Notes: generated from the letters alone by a model not told the origin. Positions 26,710-35,757 are shown, counted from the first letter of the stretch. The stretch: 64,000 bases of DNA from Erythrobacter sp. SD-21 (GCF_000181515.1 NZ_ABCG01000004.1:203389-267388), one strand, 5' to 3'. Numbers and translations: made by a program.

Positions 26710-28920
26710 ATGGGCGTTATCGACTCCTTCTTCCGCCGCAAACGGCCCGAGCCGGAGCCTTCGGGCCACCGCGGCTACTATTCGCTGAGCGACGACTGGG
26801 ACGATGACGACAGCTGGGATGACCGCCTGGACGAAATCGACCATGCGGTCCTCGCCGAGGAGCGCAAGCGTCTCAAATGGTGGCAGCGACCCTATTGGTT
26901 CGGTCGCCGCAAACGCTGGTGGGTGGTCCGCATCTTCGCGGCCATGCTGGCGCTGTTCATGGCGCTGGTCGCCTGGCTTGCCATCACCGCTCCGCTGAAC
27001 AAGTCGCTTGAACCAATTGCGCCGCCGCAAATCACGCTTCTGGCGTCCGATGGCACGCCGATCGCCCGCAACGGGGCGGTGGTGGACGAGCCGGTCGATA
27101 TCGACACCCTCCCGCCGCACGTAGTCGAAGCCTTCCTCGCCATCGAAGACCGGCGCTTCTACGATCATTGGGGTGTCGATCCGCGCGGTATTGCACGCGC
27201 GGCTTTCACCGGTACAGGCGGCGGTTCGACCATCACGCAGCAGCTGGCGAAATTCACCTTCCTCACCCCTGAGCGCACGCTGACCCGCAAGGCGCGCGAG
27301 GCGCTGATCGCCTTCTGGCTGGAGGCGTGGCTGACCAAGGACGAGATCCTCGAACGCTACCTCTCCAACGCCTATTTCGGCGACAATGTGTATGGTTTGC
27401 GGGCGGCGAGCCTGCATTACTTCTACCGCAAGCCCGAAAACCTGCTGCCTAATCAGGCAGCCATGCTGGCCGGATTGTTGCAAGCCCCCAGCGCCTACGC
27501 TCCGACCCGCCACTACGAACGGGCCGAGAAGCGCATGAAGCTGGTGGTGCAGTCGATGGTCGCTGCAGGATACATTACCGAGGCCGAAGCGCGTGCCATG
27601 CGCGCTCCGGCGCTCGATGTGCGCCTGAAGAGCGATCTTCCCACCGGCACCTATTTCGCCGACTGGGCGCTGCCCGAAGCGCGGCAGATGTCGGAAACCG
27701 GGTACGCCCGCCAGACGCTCACTACCACGCTCGATGCGCGGCTCCAGAACATCGCCCGTCGCGTGACCTCGCGAGCCCCGCTGGGCGAGGCGCAGGTGGC
27801 GCTGGTTGCCATGCGCACCAATGGCGAGGTTGTCGCCATGATCGGCGGCAAGGACTACGCAAAATCGCCCTTTAACCGCGCCACGCAGGCCAAGCGCCAG
27901 CCCGGCTCGACCTTCAAGCTCTTCGTCTATCTCGCCGCCATGCGCGACGGTTGGAGTCCGGACGATACGATAAGCAACGCGAAGATCGAGCAGGGCGGCT
28001 ATCGCCCCGAAAACTCCGGCGGGCGCTATTCGGATAGCCTCACGCTGGAGCAGGCCTTTGCCCAGTCGAGCAATGTGGCCGCCGTCCGCCTGTTCGGCGA
28101 GGTCGGAAGCGACAAGGTGATCGAGACGGCGCGTAACCTGGGTGTGACATCGCCGCTGACGAAGGGCGATCCCAGCATGGCGCTGGGCACCTCGACCATG
28201 AGCTTGCTGGAATTGACCGCCGCCTATGCCGGGGTTGCGGCCAACGCCTATCCGGCCGAACCGCGCGCCTTCGCAACGCCTGAGCGGGGCTGGTTTGAGA
28301 ACATGATCGACGGCCCCTCCAGCTTTTCAGGCTCGACGAGCAGCAAGATGGACCGCTTGCTGCGCGCCGTGATCGACACCGGCACCGGCCGCAGCGCGCG
28401 CCTCTCGGTCCCGGCGTTCGGCAAGACCGGCACGACCCAGGACAATCGCGACGCGGTGTTCGTGGGCTATGCAGGCGATCTGGTAGTCGGTGTGTGGATC
28501 GGCAATGACGACAACTCACCCCTTAAAGGCGTTTCGGGCGGCGGTCTTCCGGCACGCATCTGGCGCGAGTTCATGAGCCAGGCGCTCGGCGCGAGCGCAT
28601 CCCCCAGCCGTCCGGCACCCGCCGCTACGCCCGATCCCGACGGCCCGATCGAGCCGCTCGACGTTCCCGATCTCGACGATATCCCGCTGGGTGACGGCAA
28701 TTCGCGCCTGCGAATCCGCGATGGTGAGGCCATTTTCTCGACCGAGATCGACGGTATCCCGGTTGATGTCCGGGTCGGCAACGACGGGGTCGCGGTGGAC
28801 CAAGCGGCGATCGAGGAGGCGCGGCGCAGGGCGGAGGAGCGCCGCGAGGAAGCCGAGGAACAGCAGTATGAGGAAATCCGCCGCCAGCTCGAGCGCGAGG
28901 GGCGGATCGGAAATTTCTAG
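26710..28920 (+). CDS. Bifunctional class A penicillin-binding protein (PBP1 family)
   Basis: The 736-residue protein has a charged cytoplasmic N-terminus, one membrane segment at about 74-94, a glycosyltransferase 51 domain (EDRRFYDHWGVDPRGIARA, GGSTITQQLAKFTFL, EILERYLSNAYFG) and a transpeptidase domain with PGSTFK (catalytic Ser), SSN and KTGTT. It polymerises and crosslinks peptidoglycan outside the inner membrane. The C-terminal 130 residues are an unusual Pro/Asp-rich linker, a small beta-like segment and a highly charged helix rich in Glu and Arg. The stop codons of this gene and the convergent thioesterase gene overlap at 28917-28920. Confidence 0.93.
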   Translation: MGVIDSFFRRKRPEPEPSGHRGYYSLSDDWDDDDSWDDRLDEIDHAVLAEERKRLKWWQRPYWFGRRKRWWVVRIFAAMLALFMALVAWLAITAPLNKSLEPIAPPQITLLASDGTPIARNGAVVDEPVDIDTLPPHVVEAFLAIEDRRFYDHWGVDPRGIARAAFTGTGGGSTITQQLAKFTFLTPERTLTRKAREALIAFWLEAWLTKDEILERYLSNAYFGDNVYGLRAASLHYFYRKPENLLPNQAAMLAGLLQAPSAYAPTRHYERAEKRMKLVVQSMVAAGYITEAEARAMRAPALDVRLKSDLPTGTYFADWALPEARQMSETGYARQTLTTTLDARLQNIARRVTSRAPLGEAQVALVAMRTNGEVVAMIGGKDYAKSPFNRATQAKRQPGSTFKLFVYLAAMRDGWSPDDTISNAKIEQGGYRPENSGGRYSDSLTLEQAFAQSSNVAAVRLFGEVGSDKVIETARNLGVTSPLTKGDPSMALGTSTMSLLELTAAYAGVAANAYPAEPRAFATPERGWFENMIDGPSSFSGSTSSKMDRLLRAVIDTGTGRSARLSVPAFGKTGTTQDNRDAVFVGYAGDLVVGVWIGNDDNSPLKGVSGGGLPARIWREFMSQALGASASPSRPAPAATPDPDGPIEPLDVPDLDDIPLGDGNSRLRIRDGEAIFSTEIDGIPVDVRVGNDGVAVDQAAIEEARRRAEERREEAEEQQYEEIRRQLEREGRIGNF

Positions 28921-29330
28921 CCTTCGGGTTCGCCCATCAGCACGTTCATGACCGCGGTCGCTATCGGGCGCGTTCGGTCGTCCTGCCAAGCTTCGACCGT
29001 AAGGTTCGCGCTGCGCCGCCCGAGCTTTGTCACGCGGCCCTTGGCGTAGCTCGCCTGCGCCTTGCCGGCGGCGAGATACTGGACGGTGATGTTGATCGGC
29101 TTCAGCACCGCCTCGCGCCCCTTGCCAGCAAGTTCGGCCCGTAGCGCCGCATAGCCTGCGGTTTCCAGCAGGCCGCCCGTCGCCCCGCCGTGATAATGTT
29201 CGGGCCGCCCTTCGACAGCCTCGACGAAGGCCACAGTAAGGACGGGCGCATCACCCTCCCATTCGTGCAGGGCGATCCCGAGCGATCGGGCGTAGGGCGT
29301 GAGCGCGTCGATCGAACCGGTTTTAGCCAT
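28917..29330 (-). CDS. PaaI-type hot-dog thioesterase
   Basis: The 137-residue protein is a single hot-dog fold: EHYHGGATGGLLETAGYAALRAEL carries the conserved HGG region in the helix, followed by KPINITVQYLAAGKAQASYAKGRVTKLGRRSANLTVEAWQDD. Such proteins hydrolyse acyl- or aryl-CoA thioesters. It overlaps the upstream thioesterase gene by 8 bases, so they may act as a pair on related substrates. No specific substrate can be inferred. Confidence 0.8.
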   Translation of the reverse strand: MAKTGSIDALTPYARSLGIALHEWEGDAPVLTVAFVEAVEGRPEHYHGGATGGLLETAGYAALRAELAGKGREAVLKPINITVQYLAAGKAQASYAKGRVTKLGRRSANLTVEAWQDDRTRPIATAVMNVLMGEPEG

Positions 29331-29784
29331 CGGGCAGCTCCCGCGTGTCCTTGCTTGCGCCGATCTTCATGAAAACGCCCTGGATGTGCGCGACGGGGTC
29401 ATCGGCATCGCCATCATGCGCGAGGCCGCGGACGAAGGCGGCGCTGCGAGTAATGCGATAGCATTGCGAACGCCCGAAAACGGCTGCGCCTTCTCGAGCC
29501 GGGCGCACGTAATCGACGCGCAGGTCGAGCGTGGCGATGGGCTGGAAAGCGTCCATCGCTTTCCAGATGGCGAGCCCGGAAGCCATGTCCATCAGGCTCA
29601 GGATAGGTCCCGAGGCCAGAACATGCTGCCCTTCCTCGCCAAGCAGGTCCTCGCGCCAGGGAAGCTCCAGTTCCACCCAGTCTTCGCCATGCGTCGAATA
29701 GCGCAGGCCCAGCCAGCCCGAATGGCCCCGGCTGGTCAGGAAGGGCGTGGCGGCCCGTAGATCAAATTTCGGTGCGTCGGTCAT
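29323..29784 (-). CDS. PaaI-type hot-dog thioesterase, upstream paralogue
   Basis: The 153-residue protein shows the same fold: LASGPILSLMDMASGLAIWKAM is the hot-dog helix, then PIATLDLRVDYVRPAREGAAVFGRSQCYRITRSAAFVRGLAHDGD. The conserved HGG is not obvious at the helix start, so substrate or activity may differ from that of its downstream neighbour. Homologues in sphingomonads are annotated as PaaI family thioesterases. It begins with ATG 29784 and is followed by the second copy with an 8-base overlap. Confidence 0.78.
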   Translation of the reverse strand: MTDAPKFDLRAATPFLTSRGHSGWLGLRYSTHGEDWVELELPWREDLLGEEGQHVLASGPILSLMDMASGLAIWKAMDAFQPIATLDLRVDYVRPAREGAAVFGRSQCYRITRSAAFVRGLAHDGDADDPVAHIQGVFMKIGASKDTRELPDG

Positions 29785-29871
29785 GGATATGGACTTGGCC
29801 GATAGCCGCCGGTTCCCGCGAATTACAATCGGAAATCGAACGTAGGAATTATATTTCGGTGAAATCTTCGA

Positions 29872-30012
29872 TCAAAGCAGGATGCCGACAGTCGCGAGGA
29901 AGAGGATCGCCAGAACGGCGACACCGATTGCCCGCCCAGCCATGCGCATGGCGGAGGCCTCGCGCTTGTTATCGGCGCGCGCGCTCACGAAGATGTCGAG
30001 AAAATCCAGCAT
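29872..30012 (-). CDS. Small membrane protein, 46 residues
   Basis: An open frame of 46 codons starts at ATG 30012, with AGGGG about 9 bases upstream. It encodes MLDFLDIFVSARADNKREA followed by MRMAGRAIGVAVLAILFLAT and VGILL. The product has a charged N-terminus and one membrane helix. It begins 18 bases after the ruvX stop and could be the last gene of that operon. Short length makes it uncertain, but the composition and spacing look like a real small protein. Confidence 0.5.
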   Translation of the reverse strand: MLDFLDIFVSARADNKREASAMRMAGRAIGVAVLAILFLATVGILL

Positions 30013-30030
30013 TCGTGCGACCCCTGTCCC

Positions 30031-30519
30031 CTAGAAGCCTACTCCAGCCAAGGTATCGATGGCTCCCTGGAGGATGACCGCAGCCGCGTGACTGTCGATC
30101 TTTTCGGCTCGCTTCGCGCGGCTCATGTCTTGCCCGATCATGGCGCTTTCGGCCGAGGATGTCGACCAGCGTTCATCCCACAGGAGCACCGGCAGGCCGA
30201 ACGCTCGCGCAAGGTTCTTCGCATAGGCCCGGCTCGCCTGCGCCCTCGGGCCTTCCGTGCCGTCCATATTGCGCGGCAAACCGACGACCAGTCCGGCAAT
30301 CGAACGCGCGGTCACGATCTCGCGCAGCTTGCCGCAATCCGTGGTGAACTTGCTGCGCTCGATCGTCTTGCCAGCGGTGGCAAATCGCCAGCCCGCATCG
30401 CAGGTGGCGACCCCGATGGTCTTGGTGCCGAGGTCGAGACCCAGCAAGGCCCCGCCGTCGGGCAGGGCGTTGCCATAATCGAGCGCGCTGTCGGTTACGA
30501 TGCCGTCCGCTCGGTCCAT
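30031..30519 (-). CDS. ruvX: Holliday junction resolvase-like protein YqgF/RuvX
   Basis: The 162-residue protein has the YqgF signature LLGLDLGTKTIGVATCD (first catalytic Asp), IAGLVVGLPRNMDGTEGPRAQASRAYA, LLWDERWSTSSAES and KIDSHAAAVILQGAID (last catalytic Asp). YqgF has an RNase H-like fold and takes part in 16S rRNA 5'-end maturation in E. coli; the resolvase name is historical. ATG 30519 overlaps the upstream DUF3089 stop by 25 bases. A start at 30561 would lie deeper inside that gene and was rejected. Confidence 0.9.
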   Translation of the reverse strand: MDRADGIVTDSALDYGNALPDGGALLGLDLGTKTIGVATCDAGWRFATAGKTIERSKFTTDCGKLREIVTARSIAGLVVGLPRNMDGTEGPRAQASRAYAKNLARAFGLPVLLWDERWSTSSAESAMIGQDMSRAKRAEKIDSHAAAVILQGAIDTLAGVGF

Positions 30520-31739
30520 GCCTGCACTCGTGCGAGGACGTCTTCCTGCAGGTTCTTCCAAAACAGCGGGATGTCGTAGACGTGGTAATTCCCGCCCGGA
30601 AGGACTCCGGGGCCAAGGTCGGGCGGGTCGCCGATGCGAAGGATGCCGCGCGCATCGCAGCGAGCGGGAATGGCGCCCTCGATCAGTTCCGCAGACGCCA
30701 GATCCTCCCTCGGCTTGAGTGTCCCGAGATTGGCCGAGGCGGGGGCCGAACCGCCGTTCATCCCGGTCAGCGGATTGGTGCAGACAATGGCGTCGTCCTC
30801 GCCGCGCGGCTCACCGTCGATACCGGGCAAGGCGCTGTAGCGCTTGAGGAGCTGGCCGGGATCGCCATCGTCGGTGTAGCTGAGGAAGCTCACGATGCAC
30901 TGCGGCTGTCCCGAAGTAGCGCAGGCGGGGAAGGGGTAGGCCGGCAAATCGTGCGCGACCGATATCGGCCAGCCCGGCGCATAGACGGCGGCAATTCGCC
31001 GCTCGACGGGCTGCCCGGCGACCTTTTCGCGCAGGAGGCGCAGTATGTGGACAGAACCCTGGCTGTGACCGGCCAGCACGATGGGCTTGTCCTCGTCCAC
31101 GCTGGCGAGAAAATAGTCGAAGGCCTGCGCAACGTCGGCATAGGCCGCATCGATGGCCATGCTCGCCTCTTCCTTGTCGGTGAGGAAGGCGCCGACGGCA
31201 GCCTGGCGATATTTCGGCGCCCAGATCTCGTCCGCCCGGTTGAAGGGACTGGCGAGGCCGCGCAGGAAAACCCGCGCGAGACGGTCGGTCTCCTCGTCGT
31301 TGAGGGGCGCGTTCCACTCTCCCAGTGCGCCCCTGGTGTAGCTGGTGGGCGGCACGAAGAAGACGGCGAAATCGGGCGTCGCTGCAGGTTCGGCGGCTTC
31401 GCCAGCCACCGATCCCGCGGTGTCGAGCGTCCCGGGCGCATCGAGGCTCTGCTCGACCGCCGGATTATCGGGCGAAGGGGTCTGCTCGGCCGGGTCGGGC
31501 GCGGGCTGCGCGATGGCAGGCTGGTAGCGCGAGGGGTCGGAGGTCCCAATGCCGGGGCGCGAATACCACATGGTCGGGTCTTCATAGGCGTTGGCCGCCA
31601 ACGCTTCCTGCTCCACGAACTCGCCGCGCGGGACGAAGGCGATCTCTGTGGCCTCCCGCGACCAGATGGCAAGGGCAATGGCACCGGCAATGATCAGAAC
31701 GATGATCAAGGCGACCACGAAAAGGAATTTGCGGGCCAT
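30495..31739 (-). CDS. DUF3089 alpha/beta-hydrolase-like membrane-anchored protein
   Basis: The 414-residue protein has an N-terminal membrane anchor (FLFVVALIIVLIIAGAIALA, about 5-25) and a Pro/Ala/Asp-rich linker of about 60 residues. It then has the DUF3089 core: FAVFFVPPTSY, FNRADEIWAPKYRQA, VAQAFDYFLASVDEDKPIVLAGHSQGSVHILRLL (nucleophile elbow GHSQGS) and a late His-containing end (GNYHVYDIPLFWKNL). It is probably a periplasm-facing esterase or lipase-like enzyme with unknown substrate. It lies 1 base downstream of the AI-2E family gene. Confidence 0.85.
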   Translation of the reverse strand: MARKFLFVVALIIVLIIAGAIALAIWSREATEIAFVPRGEFVEQEALAANAYEDPTMWYSRPGIGTSDPSRYQPAIAQPAPDPAEQTPSPDNPAVEQSLDAPGTLDTAGSVAGEAAEPAATPDFAVFFVPPTSYTRGALGEWNAPLNDEETDRLARVFLRGLASPFNRADEIWAPKYRQAAVGAFLTDKEEASMAIDAAYADVAQAFDYFLASVDEDKPIVLAGHSQGSVHILRLLREKVAGQPVERRIAAVYAPGWPISVAHDLPAYPFPACATSGQPQCIVSFLSYTDDGDPGQLLKRYSALPGIDGEPRGEDDAIVCTNPLTGMNGGSAPASANLGTLKPREDLASAELIEGAIPARCDARGILRIGDPPDLGPGVLPGGNYHVYDIPLFWKNLQEDVLARVQAWTERTAS

Positions 31740-31740
31740 G

Positions 31741-32886
31741 TCAGGCGGGCTCCGGTGCTGTGACGGGTTCGACCTCGCCCTTGCGCAGCGCCGAGCGCCG
31801 TTCGAGCGCGACTTTGATCATGGCGAGCAGCGGATCTGCCAGCGCAAGGCCGAGAATGCCGAACAATACGCCGAAGATCAGCTGCGCCGACAGCACCAGC
31901 GCAGGCGCAAGGTCGACCGTCTTCTTGGCGATCAGCGGCACGAGGACATAGCCGTCGAAATTCTGGACGAGGAAATAGACGAAGATGGTGTAGAGCCCCA
32001 TGTCGGTCCCGCCCGAAAAGCCGACCAGCACCATCAATACACCCGATATGATCGCGCCGATATTGGGGATGAAGGCGAGCAGACCGGTCAACAGGCCGAG
32101 CAGGGCGGCCATGGGGACCGGATCGATGCCGATCAGCATCCCGCCGAAGGCAAGCATGACCCATGTGAAGAACCCTTCGAACGCCATGCCGACGAGGCGA
32201 CCGGCCATCAGGCGCCGCAAAGTGTAGGCCTGGTGGCTCAGCGTGTCGTAGAAGGCGCCCCTGTGCTTGGCCGGAACCATCCAGGCGACCCCGCGCTCGT
32301 AAATACGCGGGTCGATGGCGAAATAGATGCCGATGATGATAATCAGAACCAGCGTGGTGAGGCCGCCGAAGATGCCGCCGATCGCTCTCGTCACGGTGCC
32401 GACGCCGCTTGCCACGCTGGCGGCGAAGCTCTGGATGTCCGCGGTCCGAATCGCAAAGCCCTTGCTTTGCAGGAAGGCAATGGCCCGGCCGAGCTGTTCG
32501 TTGATGATCGCGGGGAATTGAGCCGCCTGCTGCGAAATCTGGGAGCCTGCGAGATAGCCCAGCCAGATGAAGAAGGCGGTGACGAGGACGAGGACGATCG
32601 CGACCCGCAGGCTGCGCGGGATAGGCAACGCCTTGGCAAGCAGGCGCGAACCGCCATCGACCATGCAGCCGAACACCATCGCGCCGAAGATAACGAGCAG
32701 CGATTGCGAAATATGCACCATCAGCCAGAGCAGGCCGATGACCAGCCCCCAGACGAGCGCGCGGCTGGCCTCGAAGCGGAGTTTGGGATTGTCGATATAC
32801 GTCGGGCTGGCACCCGGATCATCGTGGTAGGCAAGGTCTTCCTTGCTCGCGCTGTCCGTCCCGCTACCCGACGATGTGCCTGTCAT
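31741..32886 (-). CDS. AI-2E family transporter (PerM/TqsA type)
   Basis: The 381-residue polytopic protein (7-8 helices) has the family architecture: paired N-terminal helices (ALVWGLVIGLLWLMVHISQSL), the long extracytoplasmic region about 120-180, and C-terminal LLGLLTGLLAFIPNIGAIISGVLMVLVG with VPLIAKKTVDLAPALVLSAQLIFG. Known members export autoinducer-2 or act as Na+/H+ antiporters; which applies here is unknown. Its ATG overlaps the lepB stop (ATGA). It is part of the long leftward operon that starts at pyrE. Confidence 0.88.
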   Translation of the reverse strand: MTGTSSGSGTDSASKEDLAYHDDPGASPTYIDNPKLRFEASRALVWGLVIGLLWLMVHISQSLLVIFGAMVFGCMVDGGSRLLAKALPIPRSLRVAIVLVLVTAFFIWLGYLAGSQISQQAAQFPAIINEQLGRAIAFLQSKGFAIRTADIQSFAASVASGVGTVTRAIGGIFGGLTTLVLIIIIGIYFAIDPRIYERGVAWMVPAKHRGAFYDTLSHQAYTLRRLMAGRLVGMAFEGFFTWVMLAFGGMLIGIDPVPMAALLGLLTGLLAFIPNIGAIISGVLMVLVGFSGGTDMGLYTIFVYFLVQNFDGYVLVPLIAKKTVDLAPALVLSAQLIFGVLFGILGLALADPLLAMIKVALERRSALRKGEVEPVTAPEPA

Positions 32887-33764
32887 TCTTCACTTTTCCC
32901 CGTAGCGATGGCCGGGCGCAGAGTGGTCCAGGCGCGCCCTTCGCGCAAGCTCGTAAACCAGCTCACCGGGTTGAGGCTGGTCGTCCCGTCGAGCGAGAAA
33001 GTGATGAATTCCGCGCGTCCGCCGATATTCTCGAGCGGAACCGGACCCATCAGACCCCGCATGCCGAACGCCCGGCTGTCCGAGGAATGGTCGCGGTTGT
33101 CACCCATCACGAAGACATGCCTTTCAGGGATCGTCATCTCGGGGAAGTCGTCGAGTTCCTGCGAGGTGTGGTCGATAATGAGATAGGTCGCGCCATTGGG
33201 CAGGGTTTCGCGGTAGACCGGAACGCGGCACACTTGGCTGCCATCCTCACCGGTGACGAGGAAGGTCGGGTCATAAAAGCCCGTGCAGTCGGAATTCGCA
33301 TCGACCGGCAAGTCGAGCGGCGGTTCGGCTTCCTGCGCTATCGCTGCGCCGTTGAGGATGATCTGCCCGTCGCGTACTGCGATCCGGTCACCCGGCAGGG
33401 CGACGACGCGCTTGATGTAGTCCTCGTCGCGCTCCGGATGGACGGGAATGACGATATCGCCGTATTCGGGCGTTGCGGGTGCGACACGCCAGTCGCCGCG
33501 CGGGGCGAGGTGGAAGCTGACCGAGGACCAGTTCCAGCCATAGGGATATTTGCTCACCACCAGCCGATCGCCGACCAAGAGGTTCGGCAGCATCGATTCC
33601 GACGGGATGTAGAAGGGCTTCGCGATGAAGCTGTGAAAAGCGAAGACTGCAAGTAGCATCAGGAACAGGCCGCGGATTTCCGCCAGCCAGTCGACCTTCT
33701 TGTCGTCCTTCTTTTTCTTTTCGGTATGGTCGGGTTTGGTCACGGCCGCGGTGTCTGCACTCAT
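32883..33764 (-). CDS. lepB: Signal peptidase I
   Basis: The 293-residue inner-membrane protease removes signal peptides from exported proteins. It has a Lys-rich cytoplasmic N-terminus, a membrane helix ([19 protein letters not shown]), the catalytic Ser in [16 protein letters not shown], and the catalytic Lys in [30 protein letters not shown] is box E. ATG 33764 was chosen because it couples to the acpS stop (ATGA) and gives the normal Lys-rich N-terminus; a longer frame to 33803 lies inside acpS. Confidence 0.95.
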   Translation of the reverse strand: MSADTAAVTKPDHTEKKKKDDKKVDWLAEIRGLFLMLLAVFAFHSFIAKPFYIPSESMLPNLLVGDRLVVSKYPYGWNWSSVSFHLAPRGDWRVAPATPEYGDIVIPVHPERDEDYIKRVVALPGDRIAVRDGQIILNGAAIAQEAEPPLDLPVDANSDCTGFYDPTFLVTGEDGSQVCRVPVYRETLPNGATYLIIDHTSQELDDFPEMTIPERHVFVMGDNRDHSSDSRAFGMRGLMGPVPLENIGGRAEFITFSLDGTTSLNPVSWFTSLREGRAWTTLRPAIATGKSEE

Positions 33765-34162
33765 GCGGGGAAGGCCTCGATGATCACGAATGCCTGTGCC
33801 CATGGATGATCGTCGGTGAGGGTGAGATGAATGCGCGCCTCATGGCCGTGCGGCATCATTTCGGCAAGCCTTAGTGCAGCGCCGCCCGTCAGTTGAAGCG
33901 TCGGTGCGCCCGAGCGGGCGTTCACCACGCCGATGTCCTTATGGAACACGCCGCGTGAGAAACCAGTGCCGACGGCCTTGGCAAAGGCCTCCTTGGCCGC
34001 CCATCGCTTGGCGAAAGTGCCGACGCGGGTGAAGGGCCGCTTGTCCGCCTTGGCACGCTCAATCTTGGTGAAGCAGCGACGCTCGAATTTCTCGCCCCAC
34101 CGCTCCAGCGAATTGGCGATGCGGTCCATATTGGTCAGGTCGTTGCCCATGCCGATGATCAT
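33761..34162 (-). CDS. acpS: Holo-[acyl-carrier-protein] synthase
   Basis: The 133-residue protein transfers 4'-phosphopantetheine from CoA to apo-ACP. Motifs are [15 protein letters not shown] (Mg-binding Asp; the family more often has GxDL) and [26 protein letters not shown], with the WAAKEA signature. The C-terminus ends [17 protein letters not shown]. It overlaps the small membrane gene upstream and lepB downstream, both by ATGA. The acpS-lepB order is common in alphaproteobacteria. Confidence 0.94.
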   Translation of the reverse strand: MIIGMGNDLTNMDRIANSLERWGEKFERRCFTKIERAKADKRPFTRVGTFAKRWAAKEAFAKAVGTGFSRGVFHKDIGVVNARSGAPTLQLTGGAALRLAEMMPHGHEARIHLTLTDDHPWAQAFVIIEAFPA

Positions 34163-34437
34163 AGGACCCTCGCGAAGATGCCGATGAGTATGGCGAACAT
34201 CATCCAGTGCAGCATGACCTGTGTTTTCACCAGCGGATGATCGATCTCTCCGCCCGAACGCTTGAGCGAACCCCAGTATCCGAAGATCTGAATGATCGGC
34301 CAGCCAATGGCGAAGGCGAGCAGCACTTGCCGCGAAAGCGCGAAGCCGAGCAGCAGGATCGAGAGCAGGAAGGGGATCGCCGCTCCCAGCGCCCAAAGCT
34401 TTGCCGAGCGCGTAAGCTCGCCGCTCATCGCGCCCAC
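34159..34437 (-). CDS. Small hypothetical membrane protein between pdxJ and acpS
   Basis: The 92-residue protein has three hydrophobic segments (about 15-33, 37-53 and 74-92, ending [12 protein letters not shown]). A conserved-looking loop [26 protein letters not shown] separates the second and third. I do not recognise a characterised family; equivalents occur between pdxJ and acpS in sphingomonads. It starts 1 base after the pdxJ stop and overlaps acpS by ATGA. ATG 34428 is an alternative start. Confidence 0.75.
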   Translation of the reverse strand: MGAMSGELTRSAKLWALGAAIPFLLSILLLGFALSRQVLLAFAIGWPIIQIFGYWGSLKRSGGEIDHPLVKTQVMLHWMMFAILIGIFARVL

Positions 34438-34438
34438 C

Positions 34439-35179
34439 TCACCGGGCCTCGTCCATCAGCTCGCGCATCTGGCGCACGGCGTTCTCCAGCCCGACGAAAA
34501 CGGCCTCGCCGACGAGGTAATGGCCGATGTTGAGCTCGGCCAGCTGGGGGATGGCGGCAATCGGCTGGACGTTTTCGTATGTGAGCCCGTGGCCGGCATG
34601 CGGTTCGATCCCGTTCTTGGCGGCGAGCGCGGACATGTCGGCGATGCGTTTGAGCTCGCGCGCGGTCTTCTCGCTGTCTCCGGCAAGATGGGCATGTGCG
34701 TATTCGCCAGTGTGGAATTCGACCACCGGCACGCCGAGCCTGAGCGCAGCGTCCAGCTGGCGCTCGTCACCCTCGATGAACAGCGAAACACGGATGCCGT
34801 TGTCGCGCAGCTTCCACACGATGGGTGCGAGTGTGTTGTGCTGGCCCGCCGCATCGAGCCCGCCCTCGGTCGTGCGCTCTTCGCGCTTTTCGGGGACGAT
34901 GCAGGCCGCGTGCGGGGCATGGCGCAGCGCAATTTCGAGCATCTCCTCTGTTGCGGCCATTTCGAGGTTAAGCGGGAGGTCGGTTGCTTCCTGGATGCGC
35001 TTGAGGTCGGCATCGCGAATATGGCGCCGGTCCTCGCGCAAGTGCGCGGTGATCCCGTCGCCCCCGACACTGGCCACGATCTCGGCCGCGCGCACCGGAT
35101 CGGGATGGTCGCCCCCGCGCGCGTTACGGATGGTGGCAACGTGATCGATGTTGACGCCGAGACGAAGAGGGCGGGTCAA
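34439..35179 (-). CDS. pdxJ: Pyridoxine 5'-phosphate synthase, TTG start
   Basis: PdxJ condenses 1-deoxyxylulose 5-phosphate with 3-amino-2-oxopropyl phosphate to make pyridoxine 5'-phosphate. The 246-residue TIM barrel has LRLGVNIDHVATIRNARGG, GITAHLREDRRHI, PLNLEMAATEEML, ACIVPEKREERTTEGGL, VEFHTGEYA and AGHGLTYENV. The start is TTG 35179, overlapping the pyrE stop as TTGA. No ATG lies near the conserved N-terminus, and TTG gives M-TRPLRLGVNID, the normal form. Confidence 0.94.
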   Translation of the reverse strand: MTRPLRLGVNIDHVATIRNARGGDHPDPVRAAEIVASVGGDGITAHLREDRRHIRDADLKRIQEATDLPLNLEMAATEEMLEIALRHAPHAACIVPEKREERTTEGGLDAAGQHNTLAPIVWKLRDNGIRVSLFIEGDERQLDAALRLGVPVVEFHTGEYAHAHLAGDSEKTARELKRIADMSALAAKNGIEPHAGHGLTYENVQPIAAIPQLAELNIGHYLVGEAVFVGLENAVRQMRELMDEAR

Positions 35180-35757
35180 GCCTTGCGGCTCCCGGGCTTG
35201 GTGATCGCGATGGCGGCCAGATCTTCGGGAACCTCGCCCTCGGCATAGGTCGGGAAAGAGATGTCGATCAGAGAGAAAAAGGGCACGCCCAAATCGGCTT
35301 CGCCGTTGCTGCGATCGACAAGGGCGACCTCGGCAATCACCTCGCCGCCCTCGCGACCCACTGCGGCGATGGCCTCCCTGCTGGAAAGGCCGGTGGTCAC
35401 CACGTCCTCGACCATCAGCACCTTCGCGCCCGGTTCGAGGCGGAAACCGCGGCGCAGGTGGAATTCGCCGTCGGGCCGTTCGAGGAACATCGCGTCCTTG
35501 CCCAAGGCCCGGCCCATTTCCTGGCCGATGATGATGCCGCCCATCGCCGGGCTGACCACCACGTCGATCTGGCTGCGGACGTCGCGCGGAATCTTCTGGG
35601 CGAGCGCGAATGCCAGGCGACCGGCACGCTCGGGGTTCATGAGCACGCGCGCGCATTGCAGATAATGCCCGGAGTGCCGTCCGCTCGAAAGGAGGAAATG
35701 GCCTTCGAGCAGCGCTTCGCTGGCGCGAAATTCGGAGAGGATTTCGTCTTCTGTCAT
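35176..35757 (-). CDS. pyrE: Orotate phosphoribosyltransferase
   Basis: PyrE attaches orotate to PRPP in pyrimidine synthesis. The 193-residue protein has LLEGHFLLSSGRHSGHYLQC, VVVSPAMGGIIIGQEMGRALG and the PRPP-binding motif VLMVEDVVTTGLSSREAI. ATG 35757 gives the standard N-terminus (MTEDEILSEFRASEALL); the frame continues to 35817 but that stretch has no conserved residues. It heads the long leftward operon. pyrC, another step of the pathway, is at 54584, far away. Confidence 0.94.
   Translation of the reverse strand: MTEDEILSEFRASEALLEGHFLLSSGRHSGHYLQCARVLMNPERAGRLAFALAQKIPRDVRSQIDVVVSPAMGGIIIGQEMGRALGKDAMFLERPDGEFHLRRGFRLEPGAKVLMVEDVVTTGLSSREAIAAVGREGGEVIAEVALVDRSNGEADLGVPFFSLIDISFPTYAEGEVPEDLAAIAITKPGSRKA

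Noticed and set aside
29858..29874. A partial ATCAA half-site near the thioesterase genes.
   Set aside because: There is no TTG(A/C) half-site at the right spacing on the left side, and the position is inside the stop region of a small gene.
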